From contig NZ_JACXBP010000017.1 of NCBI RefSeq assembly GCF_014773485.1, positions 1-32,184 of the forward strand: a stretch of 32,184 nucleotides of DNA, given 5' to 3'. The DNA is from Erwinia aphidicola (lineage in GTDB: Bacteria > Pseudomonadota > Gammaproteobacteria > Enterobacterales > Enterobacteriaceae). A model generated the notes under the pieces. The model did not search any database and had not been told where the DNA came from. It was given only the letters and a program-made list of their open reading frames with translations. The position numbers were made by a program, and so were the translations under genes. This document shows, piece by piece, positions 7,373 through 14,306 of the stretch. How positions within the stretch are numbered: position 1 is the stretch's first letter; each line of letters opens with the position of its first letter.

Positions 7373-8071
7373 TTACGCCTGGGAGCTCAGAGGATTATCT
7401 TCAACGGCAGCCAGCGCAGCAGGGGCTTTATGGCTGGCCTCAGTCGGCCTTTTCTCTCTCTTATTGGCTAGTGGCATCTCATCTTCAACCTGATGAGACA
7501 TACCAATAAAGGCCCCCCCTTTTTCAATAGCCAGCTCGTTAGTGTAGATCTCCCCCTCTACCCGGCCACGGGACATAATAGTGACGCTTCCCGCGTGGCA
7601 GCTTCCCTTAAGTAAACCGTTAATGACGAGCTTTGCGGATTTCACCGTGCCGACAACGCTTCCCTCTTTACCAATCTGCGTGATTTTCTGGCTGGTAATG
7701 TTTCCTTCGACCGTACCATTAATCGTAATATTATTTTCATTGGTTATTTCCCCCCGCAATACCGAGCCGAGTGAAATAGTCGTTTCTTTAATCATCAGTT
7801 CGTCATGACGTTCACTAGTAGCGGCTTTGGCGGGTTCAGTATTCAGGGCAGGAGCATTTTTACCTACGCCTGCATCGCGGTCTTTTTTGGAGAAATTAAG
7901 CACGTGAGCAACCATCCTTTTTTTGTGCAAAGATAAGATAAATAAAAATAAAATACAGAGTCCTGCGGCGATAGCCAGGAGGTACATGATTCTTTTCTGA
8001 GACAGCGCAAAGGCGACGATCGCACATCCCCAGAAGATCCAAATCCCCCATAGCGGCCAATTTTTTTTCAT
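7373..8071 (-). CDS. Membrane-anchored bactofilin (polymer-forming cytoskeletal protein)
   Basis: From this start the product is 232 aa. Two hydrophobic segments (about 5-23 and 28-48) form a membrane hairpin, followed by a basic, Ala/Lys-rich linker. A bactofilin (DUF583) core spans roughly 93-195, with the repeating beta-helix rhythm: LRGEITNENNITINGTVEGN, VVGTVKSAKLVINGLLKGS, VEGEIYTNELAIEKGGAF. A hydrophilic tail ends the protein. Bactofilins self-assemble into nucleotide-free filaments that set cell shape or localise wall enzymes; Proteus CcmA is an enterobacterial example. An ATG at 8110 preceded by GGGAG would add 13 residues (MMCGKTDC...) and cannot be excluded. E. coli has no gene here. 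The AT-rich upstream DNA and the interrupted hemE-nudC synteny suggest acquisition or selective retention. Confidence 0.85.
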   Translation of the reverse strand: MKKNWPLWGIWIFWGCAIVAFALSQKRIMYLLAIAAGLCILFLFILSLHKKRMVAHVLNFSKKDRDAGVGKNAPALNTEPAKAATSERHDELMIKETTISLGSVLRGEITNENNITINGTVEGNITSQKITQIGKEGSVVGTVKSAKLVINGLLKGSCHAGSVTIMSRGRVEGEIYTNELAIEKGGAFIGMSHQVEDEMPLANKREKRPTEASHKAPAALAAVEDNPLSSQA

Positions 8072-8272
8072 GTCTGACCTGATAATACAGTCTGTTTTCC
8101 CACACATCATCCATATGCTCCCGGCACGTGTTAATCTTCAGCAGAATAATCGCCGCATCACAATTCACGTCCTTTCTGGAAAAAATAAACCAATAGAAAT
8201 AAAAAAACTCCAATAACGTGAGGCTGTATTGTTTAACCGCTTTTAATTATGGATTTTTCTTATTTATTTGCA

Positions 8273-8288
8273 GGCTCATCCTTGAGCC
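8273..8288. other. Short perfect hairpin in the AT-rich nudC-bactofilin gap
   Basis: GGCTCA-TCCT-TGAGCC is a perfect 6-bp stem with a 4-nt loop, 44 nt past the nudC stop. Neither strand has a T-run after it, so it is at best a weak terminator. The remaining gap DNA (8072-8331) is very AT-rich and must hold the bactofilin promoter, but I could not pick one -35/-10 pair with confidence. Confidence 0.3.
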
Positions 8289-8331
8289 CGATAATATTTG
8301 AATTTATTGCAGAAATAAAGCAACGGGGTGA

Positions 8332-9108
8332 TCAGGATTCTGCTTCTGCCCGGCACAGGGCGACGGTATCTTCGATCAGGCGGCGTGCCACGGTTCCTGC
8401 CGGCGGCAGCTGCGGCAGCGCATCAAAGCGATACCAGCCCGCGTCGAGCAGCTCTTTCGGGTCGATGACTATCTCCCCGCTGTCGTAGTCGGCCATAAAC
8501 GCCATCATTAGCGACTGCGGGAACGGCCAGGGCTGGGAGGAGACATAGCGCAGGTTTTTCACTTTGATCCCGCTCTCTTCCATCACTTCACGCGCCACGG
8601 TCTGCTCCAGGGTTTCCCCCACTTCGACAAATCCGGCCAGCACGGTATAGATGCCGTTACGATGGCGGGTATGTTGCGCCAGCAGGATCTCTTCGCCACG
8701 GCGGATTGCCACGATGATGCACGGCGCAATCTGCGGATAGTAGCGTTGGCGACAGTGGCTGCACAGGCAGGCCCACTCTGTTTTGCTGTGGTGCATTTCA
8801 TGGCCGCAGTAGCCGCACCAGCGGTGCGAGCGGTAAAACTCCGCCAGCTGAATACCGCGCCCGACGAGTTGGAACAGGCCACTCTCCTGATCCAGCAGCT
8901 GACGTAACGATCCCATCTCCTGCGGTCGGGTGGCACGGATCAGCCATACCGGTTCACCCTGCCACTCACCAATTATCGATCCTGTCGATCCCACAAGGTC
9001 CCGTTCAACGGCCCCACCGTACGGTAATTCGCCTTTTGGTAACCAAATTTTGTGTTCCTGGCTGACAATCCACCAGCCAGCGTCTACGCTTAAAATTTCA
9101 CGTTCCAT
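8332..9108 (-). CDS. nudC: NAD+ diphosphatase / RNA deNADding enzyme NudC
   Basis: NudC hydrolyses NAD(H) to NMN and AMP and removes NAD caps from RNA 5' ends. The 258-aa protein (257 in E. coli) carries the zinc ribbon C98-x2-C101...C116-x2-C119, then a complete Nudix box GFVEVGETLEQTVAREVMEESG (159-180; cited by position), in which E174, E177 and E178 bind the metal. The NADH pyrophosphatase signature SQPWPFPQS (191-199) follows. The start MEREILSVDAGWW aligns with the E. coli N-terminus. It is divergent from rsd across 73 nt; downstream lies the bactofilin instead of hemE. Nothing is missing or truncated. Confidence 0.97.
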   Translation of the reverse strand: MEREILSVDAGWWIVSQEHKIWLPKGELPYGGAVERDLVGSTGSIIGEWQGEPVWLIRATRPQEMGSLRQLLDQESGLFQLVGRGIQLAEFYRSHRWCGYCGHEMHHSKTEWACLCSHCRQRYYPQIAPCIIVAIRRGEEILLAQHTRHRNGIYTVLAGFVEVGETLEQTVAREVMEESGIKVKNLRYVSSQPWPFPQSLMMAFMADYDSGEIVIDPKELLDAGWYRFDALPQLPPAGTVARRLIEDTVALCRAEAES

Positions 9109-9181
9109 AAATTTTTCATCATCCTCAGTTTTTAAACTGGATTGAGGTCAGACGTTAAAAATAACACTCACGGAGTTGAAC

Positions 9182-9688
9182 ATGCTTAACCAGTTAGAAA
9201 ATCTCACCGCGCGCGTCGGCGGTTGCAGTGAACTGGTCGATTTTTGTCTGCACGCGCGTAAGCAGTTGCTGGTCGCGTATTACCAGATGGTTGGCATCAA
9301 GCCTAACAAGGAATCGATGACTACGCTTGATGAAAATGCGCTGGATACCTTTTGCCAGAACCTTGTGGATTACCTCTCCACCGGGCATTTCACCGTTTAT
9401 GAACGTTTTATTCAAGAGATGGATGGGACCGAGCAGCTGGCAAAAGCCGCGCTGATCTACCCATCACTCCAGGCGAATACCGAACAGATCATGAAGGTTT
9501 ATGACTCGTATCTGGAAACGGCTATCGACCATGATAACTGCCTGGAATTTCAGCAAGCCCTCTCTACCGTTGGTGAAGCCCTGGAGGCGCGATTTACGCT
9601 GGAGGATAAATTCATCAAACTGGCTTTAGAAAAAGGCTCTGATATTCAACCTGCTGCCAATCAATCTTCCCTTGCACGCCCTGCCTGA
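9182..9688 (+). CDS. rsd: Anti-sigma-70 factor Rsd
   Basis: Rsd binds region 4 of sigma-70 in stationary phase and shifts RNA polymerase toward alternative sigma factors. The 168-aa product is about ten residues longer than E. coli Rsd (158) but aligns along its length: LLVAYYQMVGIKP, DFTFCQNLVDYLS-type core, GHFTVYERF, and the strongly conserved LETAIDHDNCLEFQQ (near 115-129) with EALEARFTLEDK. The C-terminal SDIQPAANQSSLARPA is the extra, probably flexible part. The ATG at 9182 has CGGAG 6 nt upstream; the TTG at 9176 would leave no room for that site. It lies divergent from nudC and just upstream of the thi riboswitch, as in E. coli. Confidence 0.93.
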   Translation: MLNQLENLTARVGGCSELVDFCLHARKQLLVAYYQMVGIKPNKESMTTLDENALDTFCQNLVDYLSTGHFTVYERFIQEMDGTEQLAKAALIYPSLQANTEQIMKVYDSYLETAIDHDNCLEFQQALSTVGEALEARFTLEDKFIKLALEKGSDIQPAANQSSLARPA

Positions 9689-9721
9689 AACGTTATCAGA
9701 ATGTGATCCTCTTGTAGTTTG

Positions 9722-9749
9722 CAAAAAGCCCCTTTATGCTTGAGGGGTT
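9722..9749 (-). terminator. Possible terminator reading toward rsd (antisense)
   Basis: AGCCCCT (9727-9733) and AGGGGTT (9743-9749) form a 7-bp stem (one G-U). The T-run is on the minus strand only (RC of the AAAAA at 9722-9726), so as an intrinsic terminator it would stop leftward transcription. No minus-strand gene upstream needs it. On the plus strand it could still be an rsd 3'-end hairpin without a U-tract. Confidence 0.35.
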
Positions 9750-9750
9750 A

Positions 9751-9770
9751 GGGCGAGGCATGCCTCGCCC
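9751..9770. repeat. 20-bp perfect GC-rich palindrome (REP-like unit)
   Basis: Ten bases GGGCGAGGCA are followed immediately by their exact reverse complement. Similar 'GTAGGGGCGAN...CGCCCCTAC' palindromes are scattered between genes in many enterobacteria, so this is probably a dispersed palindromic unit. Only one copy is seen in this window. Confidence 0.5.
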
Positions 9771-9790
9771 CTACGTATTGTCAATTCGAG

Positions 9791-9825
9791 ATTGGTAATT
9801 CTGGCGTAGTAACCAGAAAACCAAT
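9791..9825 (+). other. Two-tier stem-loop just upstream of the TPP riboswitch
   Basis: ATTGGT (9791-9796) pairs with ACCAAT (9820-9825), and inside it TTCTGG (9799-9804) pairs with CCAGAA (9813-9818) around an 8-nt loop. It ends 6 nt before the riboswitch P1 stem. No T-run follows on either strand. It may be a folded 5' end of the thi mRNA or a protein-binding dyad; the thi promoter itself could not be placed with confidence. Confidence 0.4.
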
Positions 9826-9831
9826 CGATAT

Positions 9832-9915
9832 CTTGTCGGAGTGCCCTAAGGGGCTGAGACCGTTAATTCGGGATCCGCGGAACCTGATCAGGTTAGTACC
9901 TGCGAAGGGAACAAG
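9832..9915 (+). promoter_or_regulatory. TPP riboswitch (THI element) controlling thiCEFSGH
   Basis: The aptamer is closed by P1 CTTGT (9832-9836) with ACAAG (9911-9915). It contains the pyrimidine-sensor CTGAGA (9854-9859), the invariant AACCTGATC (9881-9889), and ACCTGCGAAGGGAA at the 3' side, the hallmarks of the thiamine pyrophosphate riboswitch. Between it and thiC (9916-10013) the RNA can form an outer stem GAGTAA/TTACTC (9915-9920 with 9964-9969) around TACGGA/TCCGTA (9935-9940 with 9949-9954). No terminator-type U-run is present, so control of thiC translation start is more likely than attenuation; that is inference. Confidence 0.95.
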
Positions 9916-10013
9916 AGTAAATCTGTTATTACGCTACGGATGCGTATTTCCGTATCGTTCTTATTACTCCCGCCTCCAGGCAAGCAAACTTCCCGATGAA
10001 ACAGGAACTTGCT

Positions 10014-11948
10014 ATGTCTATTGCTACTAAAAAAACCCATCGTCGTGAACAACGCGCCGCCGCACAGCAGTTTATTGACTCGCTGCAGGGCACTGCTTTC
10101 CCTAACTCTGAACGTATCTATCTGACCGGCTCCCGTGCCGATATCCGCGTGCCGATGCGCGCGATCCAGCTCAGCCCGACAGTGTCAGGCGGCAGTAAGG
10201 ATAACCCTGAACTCGAAGCCAACGAGCCGATTCCGGTCTACGACACCGCCGGGCCATACGGCGACCCGCAGGCAACGGTAGATGTGCGTGCCGGGCTCAG
10301 CAAGCTGCGCCTGAACTGGATTGCCGAGCGTGGCGATTCTCAGGAGGTCACAGAGCTTAGCTCCGCCTGGACCCAGCAGCGCCTGGCCGATGAGGGGCTG
10401 GATCACCTGCGGTTTGATCACCTTCCACGCCCGCGTCGGGCGCTAAAGGGGCGCTGCGTCACGCAGATGCACTATGCACGGCGGGGGATCATTACCCCGG
10501 AAATGGAGTTTATCGCCATCCGTGAAAACATGGGCCGCGAGCGCATTCGTAGCGAGGTGCTGCGCCAACAGCATCCGGGTCACAGCTTTGGCGCGCAGCT
10601 GCCGCAGGATATCAGCGCCGAATTTGTGCGCCAGGAGGTGGCCAGCGGTCGGGCAATCATCCCGGCGAATATTAACCATCCGGAATCGGAGCCGATGATT
10701 ATCGGGCGCAATTTCCTGGTGAAAATTAACGCCAATATCGGCAACTCGGCGGTCAGCTCCTCTATCGAAGAGGAGGTAGAAAAACTGGTGTGGTCGGCGC
10801 GCTGGGGGGCAGATACGGTGATGGACCTCTCCACCGGGCGCTACATTCACGAGACCCGCGAATGGATCCTGCGTAATAGCCCGCTGCCGATTGGTACCGT
10901 CCCCATCTATCAGGCGCTGGAGAAAGTTAACGGCGTGGCGGAAGATCTCAACTGGGAAATTTTCCGCGATACCCTGCTGGAGCAGGCGGAACAGGGCGTC
11001 GACTACTTCACCATTCATGCTGGCGTGCTGCTGCGCTACGTTCCGATGACCGCCAAACGCCTGACCGGCATTGTGTCACGCGGCGGTTCGATTATGGCGA
11101 AGTGGTGCCTGTCACATCATCAGGAAAGTTTTCTGTATCAGCATTTTCGTGAAATCTGCGAGATCTGCGCGGCCTACGATGTATCGCTGTCGCTCGGGGA
11201 TGGTCTGCGCCCCGGCTCAATTCAGGATGCCAACGATGAAGCACAGTTTGCAGAGCTGCGCACGCTCGGGGAACTGACCAAAATTGCCTGGGAGTATGAC
11301 GTACAGGTGATGATCGAAGGGCCAGGCCATGTCCCGATGCAGATGATCCGCGTCAATATGACCGAACAGCTGGAGCACTGCCACGAAGCGCCGTTCTACA
11401 CGCTCGGCCCGCTGACCACCGATATTGCCCCCGGTTATGACCACTTCACCTCCGGCATTGGTGCCGCGATGATCGGCTGGTTCGGCTGCGCGATGCTCTG
11501 CTACGTCACGCCAAAAGAGCACCTCGGCCTGCCAAACAAGGAAGATGTCAAACAGGGGTTAATCACCTACAAAATCGCCGCGCACGCCGCCGATCTCGCT
11601 AAGGGCCATCCCGGCGCGCAGATCCGCGATAACGCCATGTCCAAAGCGCGCTTTGAATTCCGCTGGGAAGACCAGTTTAACCTCGCGCTCGATCCGCATA
11701 CCGCACGCAGCTACCACGATGAAACCCTGCCGCAGGAATCCGGTAAGGTCGCGCACTTCTGCTCAATGTGCGGGCCAAAATTCTGTTCGATGAAAATCAC
11801 CCAAGAAGTACGCGAATACGCCGCACGCCAGCAGGCTGAAGCGCAGCCGATCGAAGTCGGTATGGCGCAGATGTCAGAACAGTTTCGCCACCGTGGCGCT
11901 GAGCTTTACCACCGCGCCGATGCCCTGAAATCAGAGGAAAAAATATGA
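10014..11948 (+). CDS. thiC: Phosphomethylpyrimidine synthase ThiC
   Basis: ThiC is a radical SAM enzyme that rearranges aminoimidazole ribotide (from purine synthesis) into HMP phosphate, the pyrimidine half of thiamine. From this start the protein is 644 aa (631 in E. coli) with near-identity through the core, for example GRNFLVKINANIGNSAVSS, WILRNSPLPIGTVPIYQA, and EGPGHVPMQMI. The C-terminal CX2CX4C motif C583/C586/C591 holds the [4Fe-4S] cluster. The ATG at 10014 has AGGA 7 nt upstream; the ATG at 9996 lacks such a site. The stop codon overlaps the thiE start (ATGA). It is the first gene behind the TPP riboswitch. Confidence 0.97.
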   Translation: MSIATKKTHRREQRAAAQQFIDSLQGTAFPNSERIYLTGSRADIRVPMRAIQLSPTVSGGSKDNPELEANEPIPVYDTAGPYGDPQATVDVRAGLSKLRLNWIAERGDSQEVTELSSAWTQQRLADEGLDHLRFDHLPRPRRALKGRCVTQMHYARRGIITPEMEFIAIRENMGRERIRSEVLRQQHPGHSFGAQLPQDISAEFVRQEVASGRAIIPANINHPESEPMIIGRNFLVKINANIGNSAVSSSIEEEVEKLVWSARWGADTVMDLSTGRYIHETREWILRNSPLPIGTVPIYQALEKVNGVAEDLNWEIFRDTLLEQAEQGVDYFTIHAGVLLRYVPMTAKRLTGIVSRGGSIMAKWCLSHHQESFLYQHFREICEICAAYDVSLSLGDGLRPGSIQDANDEAQFAELRTLGELTKIAWEYDVQVMIEGPGHVPMQMIRVNMTEQLEHCHEAPFYTLGPLTTDIAPGYDHFTSGIGAAMIGWFGCAMLCYVTPKEHLGLPNKEDVKQGLITYKIAAHAADLAKGHPGAQIRDNAMSKARFEFRWEDQFNLALDPHTARSYHDETLPQESGKVAHFCSMCGPKFCSMKITQEVREYAARQQAEAQPIEVGMAQMSEQFRHRGAELYHRADALKSEEKI

Positions 11949-12589
11949 GCCGTGAAGCCTTTCCCGCAACCGCCGCCCGCCTGGGCCTTTACCCGGTTGT
12001 CGATACCGTGGAATGGATTGCGCGCCTGCTGGAGGCGGGCGTCCGCACTATCCAGCTGCGCATTAAAGACCGTGCGGATGAAGCCGTAGAACAGCAGATT
12101 GCCGAAACGATCGCCCTCGGCAAGCGCTACCAGGCGCGGCTGTTTATTAACGATTACTGGCGGCTGGCGATCAAATATCAGGCGTATGGCGTGCACCTCG
12201 GGCAGGAAGATCTTGATGTCGCCGACCTGGATGCCATTCATGCTGCCGGGCTGCGGCTGGGCCTCTCCACCCACGATGATAGCGAGCTGGATCGGGCGCT
12301 GGCCGAGCGCCCTTCCTATATCGCGCTGGGCCACGTCTTCCCAACGCAGACCAAGGAGATGCCGTCCAATCCGCAGGGGCTGGAAGAGCTGACGCGCCAT
12401 ATTCAGCGGCTGCGCGGTATTTCCACGGTGGCGATCGGCGGGATCAGCCTGGCGCGTGCGCCTCAGGTGCTGGCGACCGGCGTCGGCAGTATTGCCGTCG
12501 TTAGCGCAATCACCCAGGCCGCCGACTGGCGTGACGCCACGCGCCGGCTGCTCGACCTCGCGGAGCCTGAGGGCGCGCCTCATGCTTAG
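11945..12589 (+). CDS. thiE: Thiamine phosphate synthase ThiE
   Basis: ThiE couples HMP-PP with the thiazole phosphate carboxylate to make thiamine phosphate. The 214-aa protein is a TIM barrel with the expected blocks: GVRTIQLRIKD (32-42), FINDYW (68-73), GVHLGQEDL (82-90), the GLSTHDD turn, SYIALGHVFPTQTKEMP with the catalytic loop, and the phosphate-binding AIGGIS and GVGSIAVVSAI strands near the C-terminus. The start ATG overlaps the thiC stop and the end overlaps thiF by 8 nt, so the genes should be translationally coupled. Length and sequence agree with E. coli ThiE. Confidence 0.97.
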   Translation: MSREAFPATAARLGLYPVVDTVEWIARLLEAGVRTIQLRIKDRADEAVEQQIAETIALGKRYQARLFINDYWRLAIKYQAYGVHLGQEDLDVADLDAIHAAGLRLGLSTHDDSELDRALAERPSYIALGHVFPTQTKEMPSNPQGLEELTRHIQRLRGISTVAIGGISLARAPQVLATGVGSIAVVSAITQAADWRDATRRLLDLAEPEGAPHA

Positions 12590-13331
12590 CGACCAGGATT
12601 TTTTGCGCTATAGCCGCCAGCTGCTGCTGGAAGAGTTTGGGCTGGATGCCCAGGAGAAGCTCCAGGCAGCCAGCGTGCTGATTGTCGGTCTCGGCGGGCT
12701 GGGTGCTCCCGCCGCACTCTATCTGGCGGCAGCAGGCGTCGGCAAGCTGCTACTGGCCGATGATGACCAGCTGCACATAAGTAACCTGCAGCGCCAGATC
12801 CTCTACCGCAGCAGCGAAACCGGGCAGCCAAAGGCGGAGCTGGCGAAAAATCACCTGCTGGCGCTGAATCCGCAGATAGAGGCGATTGCCCTCAGCCAGC
12901 GGCTGGATGCCGATTCGCTGGCGGGGCTGATGAGCAGCGTTGATCTAGTGCTCGACTGCAGCGACAACATGCCAACCCGCCATGCGGTGAATGCCGCCTG
13001 TATTGCCAGCAATACGGCGCTGATCAGCGGCAGCGCGGTTGGCTTTGGCGGTCAGCTGCTGGTTCTGACGCCGCCGTTTGCCCACGGTTGCTACCGCTGC
13101 CTGTGGCCGGATGACAGCGAACCGCAGCGCAACTGCCGCACCGCTGGGGTGCTTGGCCCGGTGGTTGGCACCGTCGGCACGCTGCAGGCGCTGGAAGCCC
13201 TGAAGATGCTGGCCGGGGAAGCCTCACCGCTCGACGGCAAGCTGCGCCTGTTTGATGGCCGCCAGCAGACCTGGCGCACTCTCTCACTGACGCGCAGCTC
13301 TGGCTGCCCGGTATGCGGGGTCGCAGCATGA
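12582..13331 (+). CDS. thiF: Sulfur carrier protein adenylyltransferase ThiF
   Basis: ThiF is an E1-like enzyme that adenylates the C-terminal glycine of ThiS and helps load it with sulfur for thiazole synthesis. The 249-aa product has the nucleotide loop LIVGLGGLGAPAA (33-45), the SNLQRQILY block (68-75), and D125/D128 in LDCSDNMPTR. Two Cys pairs for structural zinc are present: C170/C173 (CYRC) and C242/C245 (CPVC). C185 in NCRTAGVLGP corresponds to the cysteine reported in E. coli to form an acyl-disulfide with ThiS. The start overlaps thiE; a longer frame beginning at 12456 lies entirely inside thiE and is not used. The stop overlaps the thiS ATG. Confidence 0.97.
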   Translation: MLSDQDFLRYSRQLLLEEFGLDAQEKLQAASVLIVGLGGLGAPAALYLAAAGVGKLLLADDDQLHISNLQRQILYRSSETGQPKAELAKNHLLALNPQIEAIALSQRLDADSLAGLMSSVDLVLDCSDNMPTRHAVNAACIASNTALISGSAVGFGGQLLVLTPPFAHGCYRCLWPDDSEPQRNCRTAGVLGPVVGTVGTLQALEALKMLAGEASPLDGKLRLFDGRQQTWRTLSLTRSSGCPVCGVAA

Positions 13332-13528
13332 AGGTGATTGTCAATGATGAAAGCCTGACGCTGGGTGGCGATGAAACGCTGAACGACCTGCTGCAACAGC
13401 TGCAGCGCCACCAGCCCGGCACCGCGCTGGCGCTGAATCAGGCTATCGTGCCACGCGAGCGCTGGCCGCTCGTCCGCTTACAGGAGGGCGATGAACTGGT
13501 TATTTTTCAGGCCATCGCCGGAGGTTAA
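13328..13528 (+). CDS. thiS: Thiazole synthesis sulfur carrier ThiS
   Basis: ThiS is a 66-aa ubiquitin-like protein whose C-terminal glycine is adenylated by ThiF and converted to a thiocarboxylate that feeds sulfur to ThiG. The sequence ends QAIAGG with the essential Gly-Gly, and the beta-grasp pattern MKVIVNDESLTL...LVRLQEGDELVIFQ is clear. Its ATG overlaps the thiF stop (ATGA). The codons for the terminal glycines (GGAGGT) double as the Shine-Dalgarno site of thiG. Confidence 0.96.
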   Translation: MKVIVNDESLTLGGDETLNDLLQQLQRHQPGTALALNQAIVPRERWPLVRLQEGDELVIFQAIAGG

Positions 13529-13529
13529 T

Positions 13530-14306
13530 ATGTTACAGATCGCAGATAAAACGTTCTCATCACGCCTGTTCACCGGCACCGGAAAGTTTGCCAGCCCGGC
13601 GCTGATGCTGGAAGCGATCCGCGCTTCCGGCTCGCAGCTGGTGACGATGGCAATGAAGCGGATAGACCTGCGCGGCGGCGATGACGGCATTCTGCTGCCG
13701 CTGCAGCAGCTCGGCGTGCAGCTTTTACCGAACACCTCCGGGGCAAAAACCGCTGAAGAGGCCATTTTTGCCGCCCGCCTGGCGCGTGAGGCGCTGGGCA
13801 CACACTGGCTGAAGCTCGAGATCCACCCCGACGTGCGCTACCTGCTGCCGGACCCCATTGAAACGCTAAAGGCCGCGGAACAGCTGGTTAAAGAGGGTTT
13901 TGTGGTGCTGCCCTACTGCGGTGCCGACCCGGTACTCTGCAAGCGGCTCGAAGAGGTGGGCTGTGCGGCAGTGATGCCCCTCGGCGCGCCGATTGGCAGC
14001 AACATGGGGCTGAAAAGCCGTGATTTCCTGGCCATCATCATTGAACAGGCCAGTGTGCCAGTGGTGATTGACGCCGGAATTGGCGCGCCGAGCCACGCCA
14101 GCGAAGCGCTGGAAATGGGGGCGGATGCCGTGCTGGTGAATACCGCCATTGCGGTGGCACAAGATCCGGTGCAGATGGCGCGCGCCTTTAAGCTGGCGGT
14201 AGAAGCCGGTGATCTGGCGCGGCGCAGTGGCCTGGGCGGCACCGCGGCGCAGGCGGTGGCCAGCAGCCCGCTGACCGCGTTTCTCTCAGCCGGAGCAGGC
14301 GCATGA
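13530..14306 (+). CDS. thiG: Thiazole synthase ThiG
   Basis: ThiG condenses deoxyxylulose 5-phosphate, dehydroglycine and the ThiS thiocarboxylate to form the thiazole ring. The 258-aa TIM-barrel protein has SRLFTGTGKF at the N-terminus and K95 in HWLKLEIHPD, which corresponds to the Schiff-base lysine. DPVLCKRLEEVGCAAVMPLG and the phosphate-binding VIDAGIGAPSHA, GADAVLVNTAIA strands follow. The ATG sits 1 nt after the thiS stop with GGAGG inside thiS as ribosome site; the 3' end overlaps thiH (ATGA). In a cell it works as a complex with ThiH or ThiS. Confidence 0.97.
   Translation: MLQIADKTFSSRLFTGTGKFASPALMLEAIRASGSQLVTMAMKRIDLRGGDDGILLPLQQLGVQLLPNTSGAKTAEEAIFAARLAREALGTHWLKLEIHPDVRYLLPDPIETLKAAEQLVKEGFVVLPYCGADPVLCKRLEEVGCAAVMPLGAPIGSNMGLKSRDFLAIIIEQASVPVVIDAGIGAPSHASEALEMGADAVLVNTAIAVAQDPVQMARAFKLAVEAGDLARRSGLGGTAAQAVASSPLTAFLSAGAGA

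Noticed and set aside
8273..8288. Hairpin after nudC as an intrinsic terminator
   Set aside because: No T-run follows on the minus strand; kept only as an unassigned hairpin.
12456..12581. 5' extension of the thiF frame by 42 codons
   Set aside because: The extension overlaps thiE out of frame; homologues start at MLSDQDFLRY (12582), which also shows the usual short overlap.
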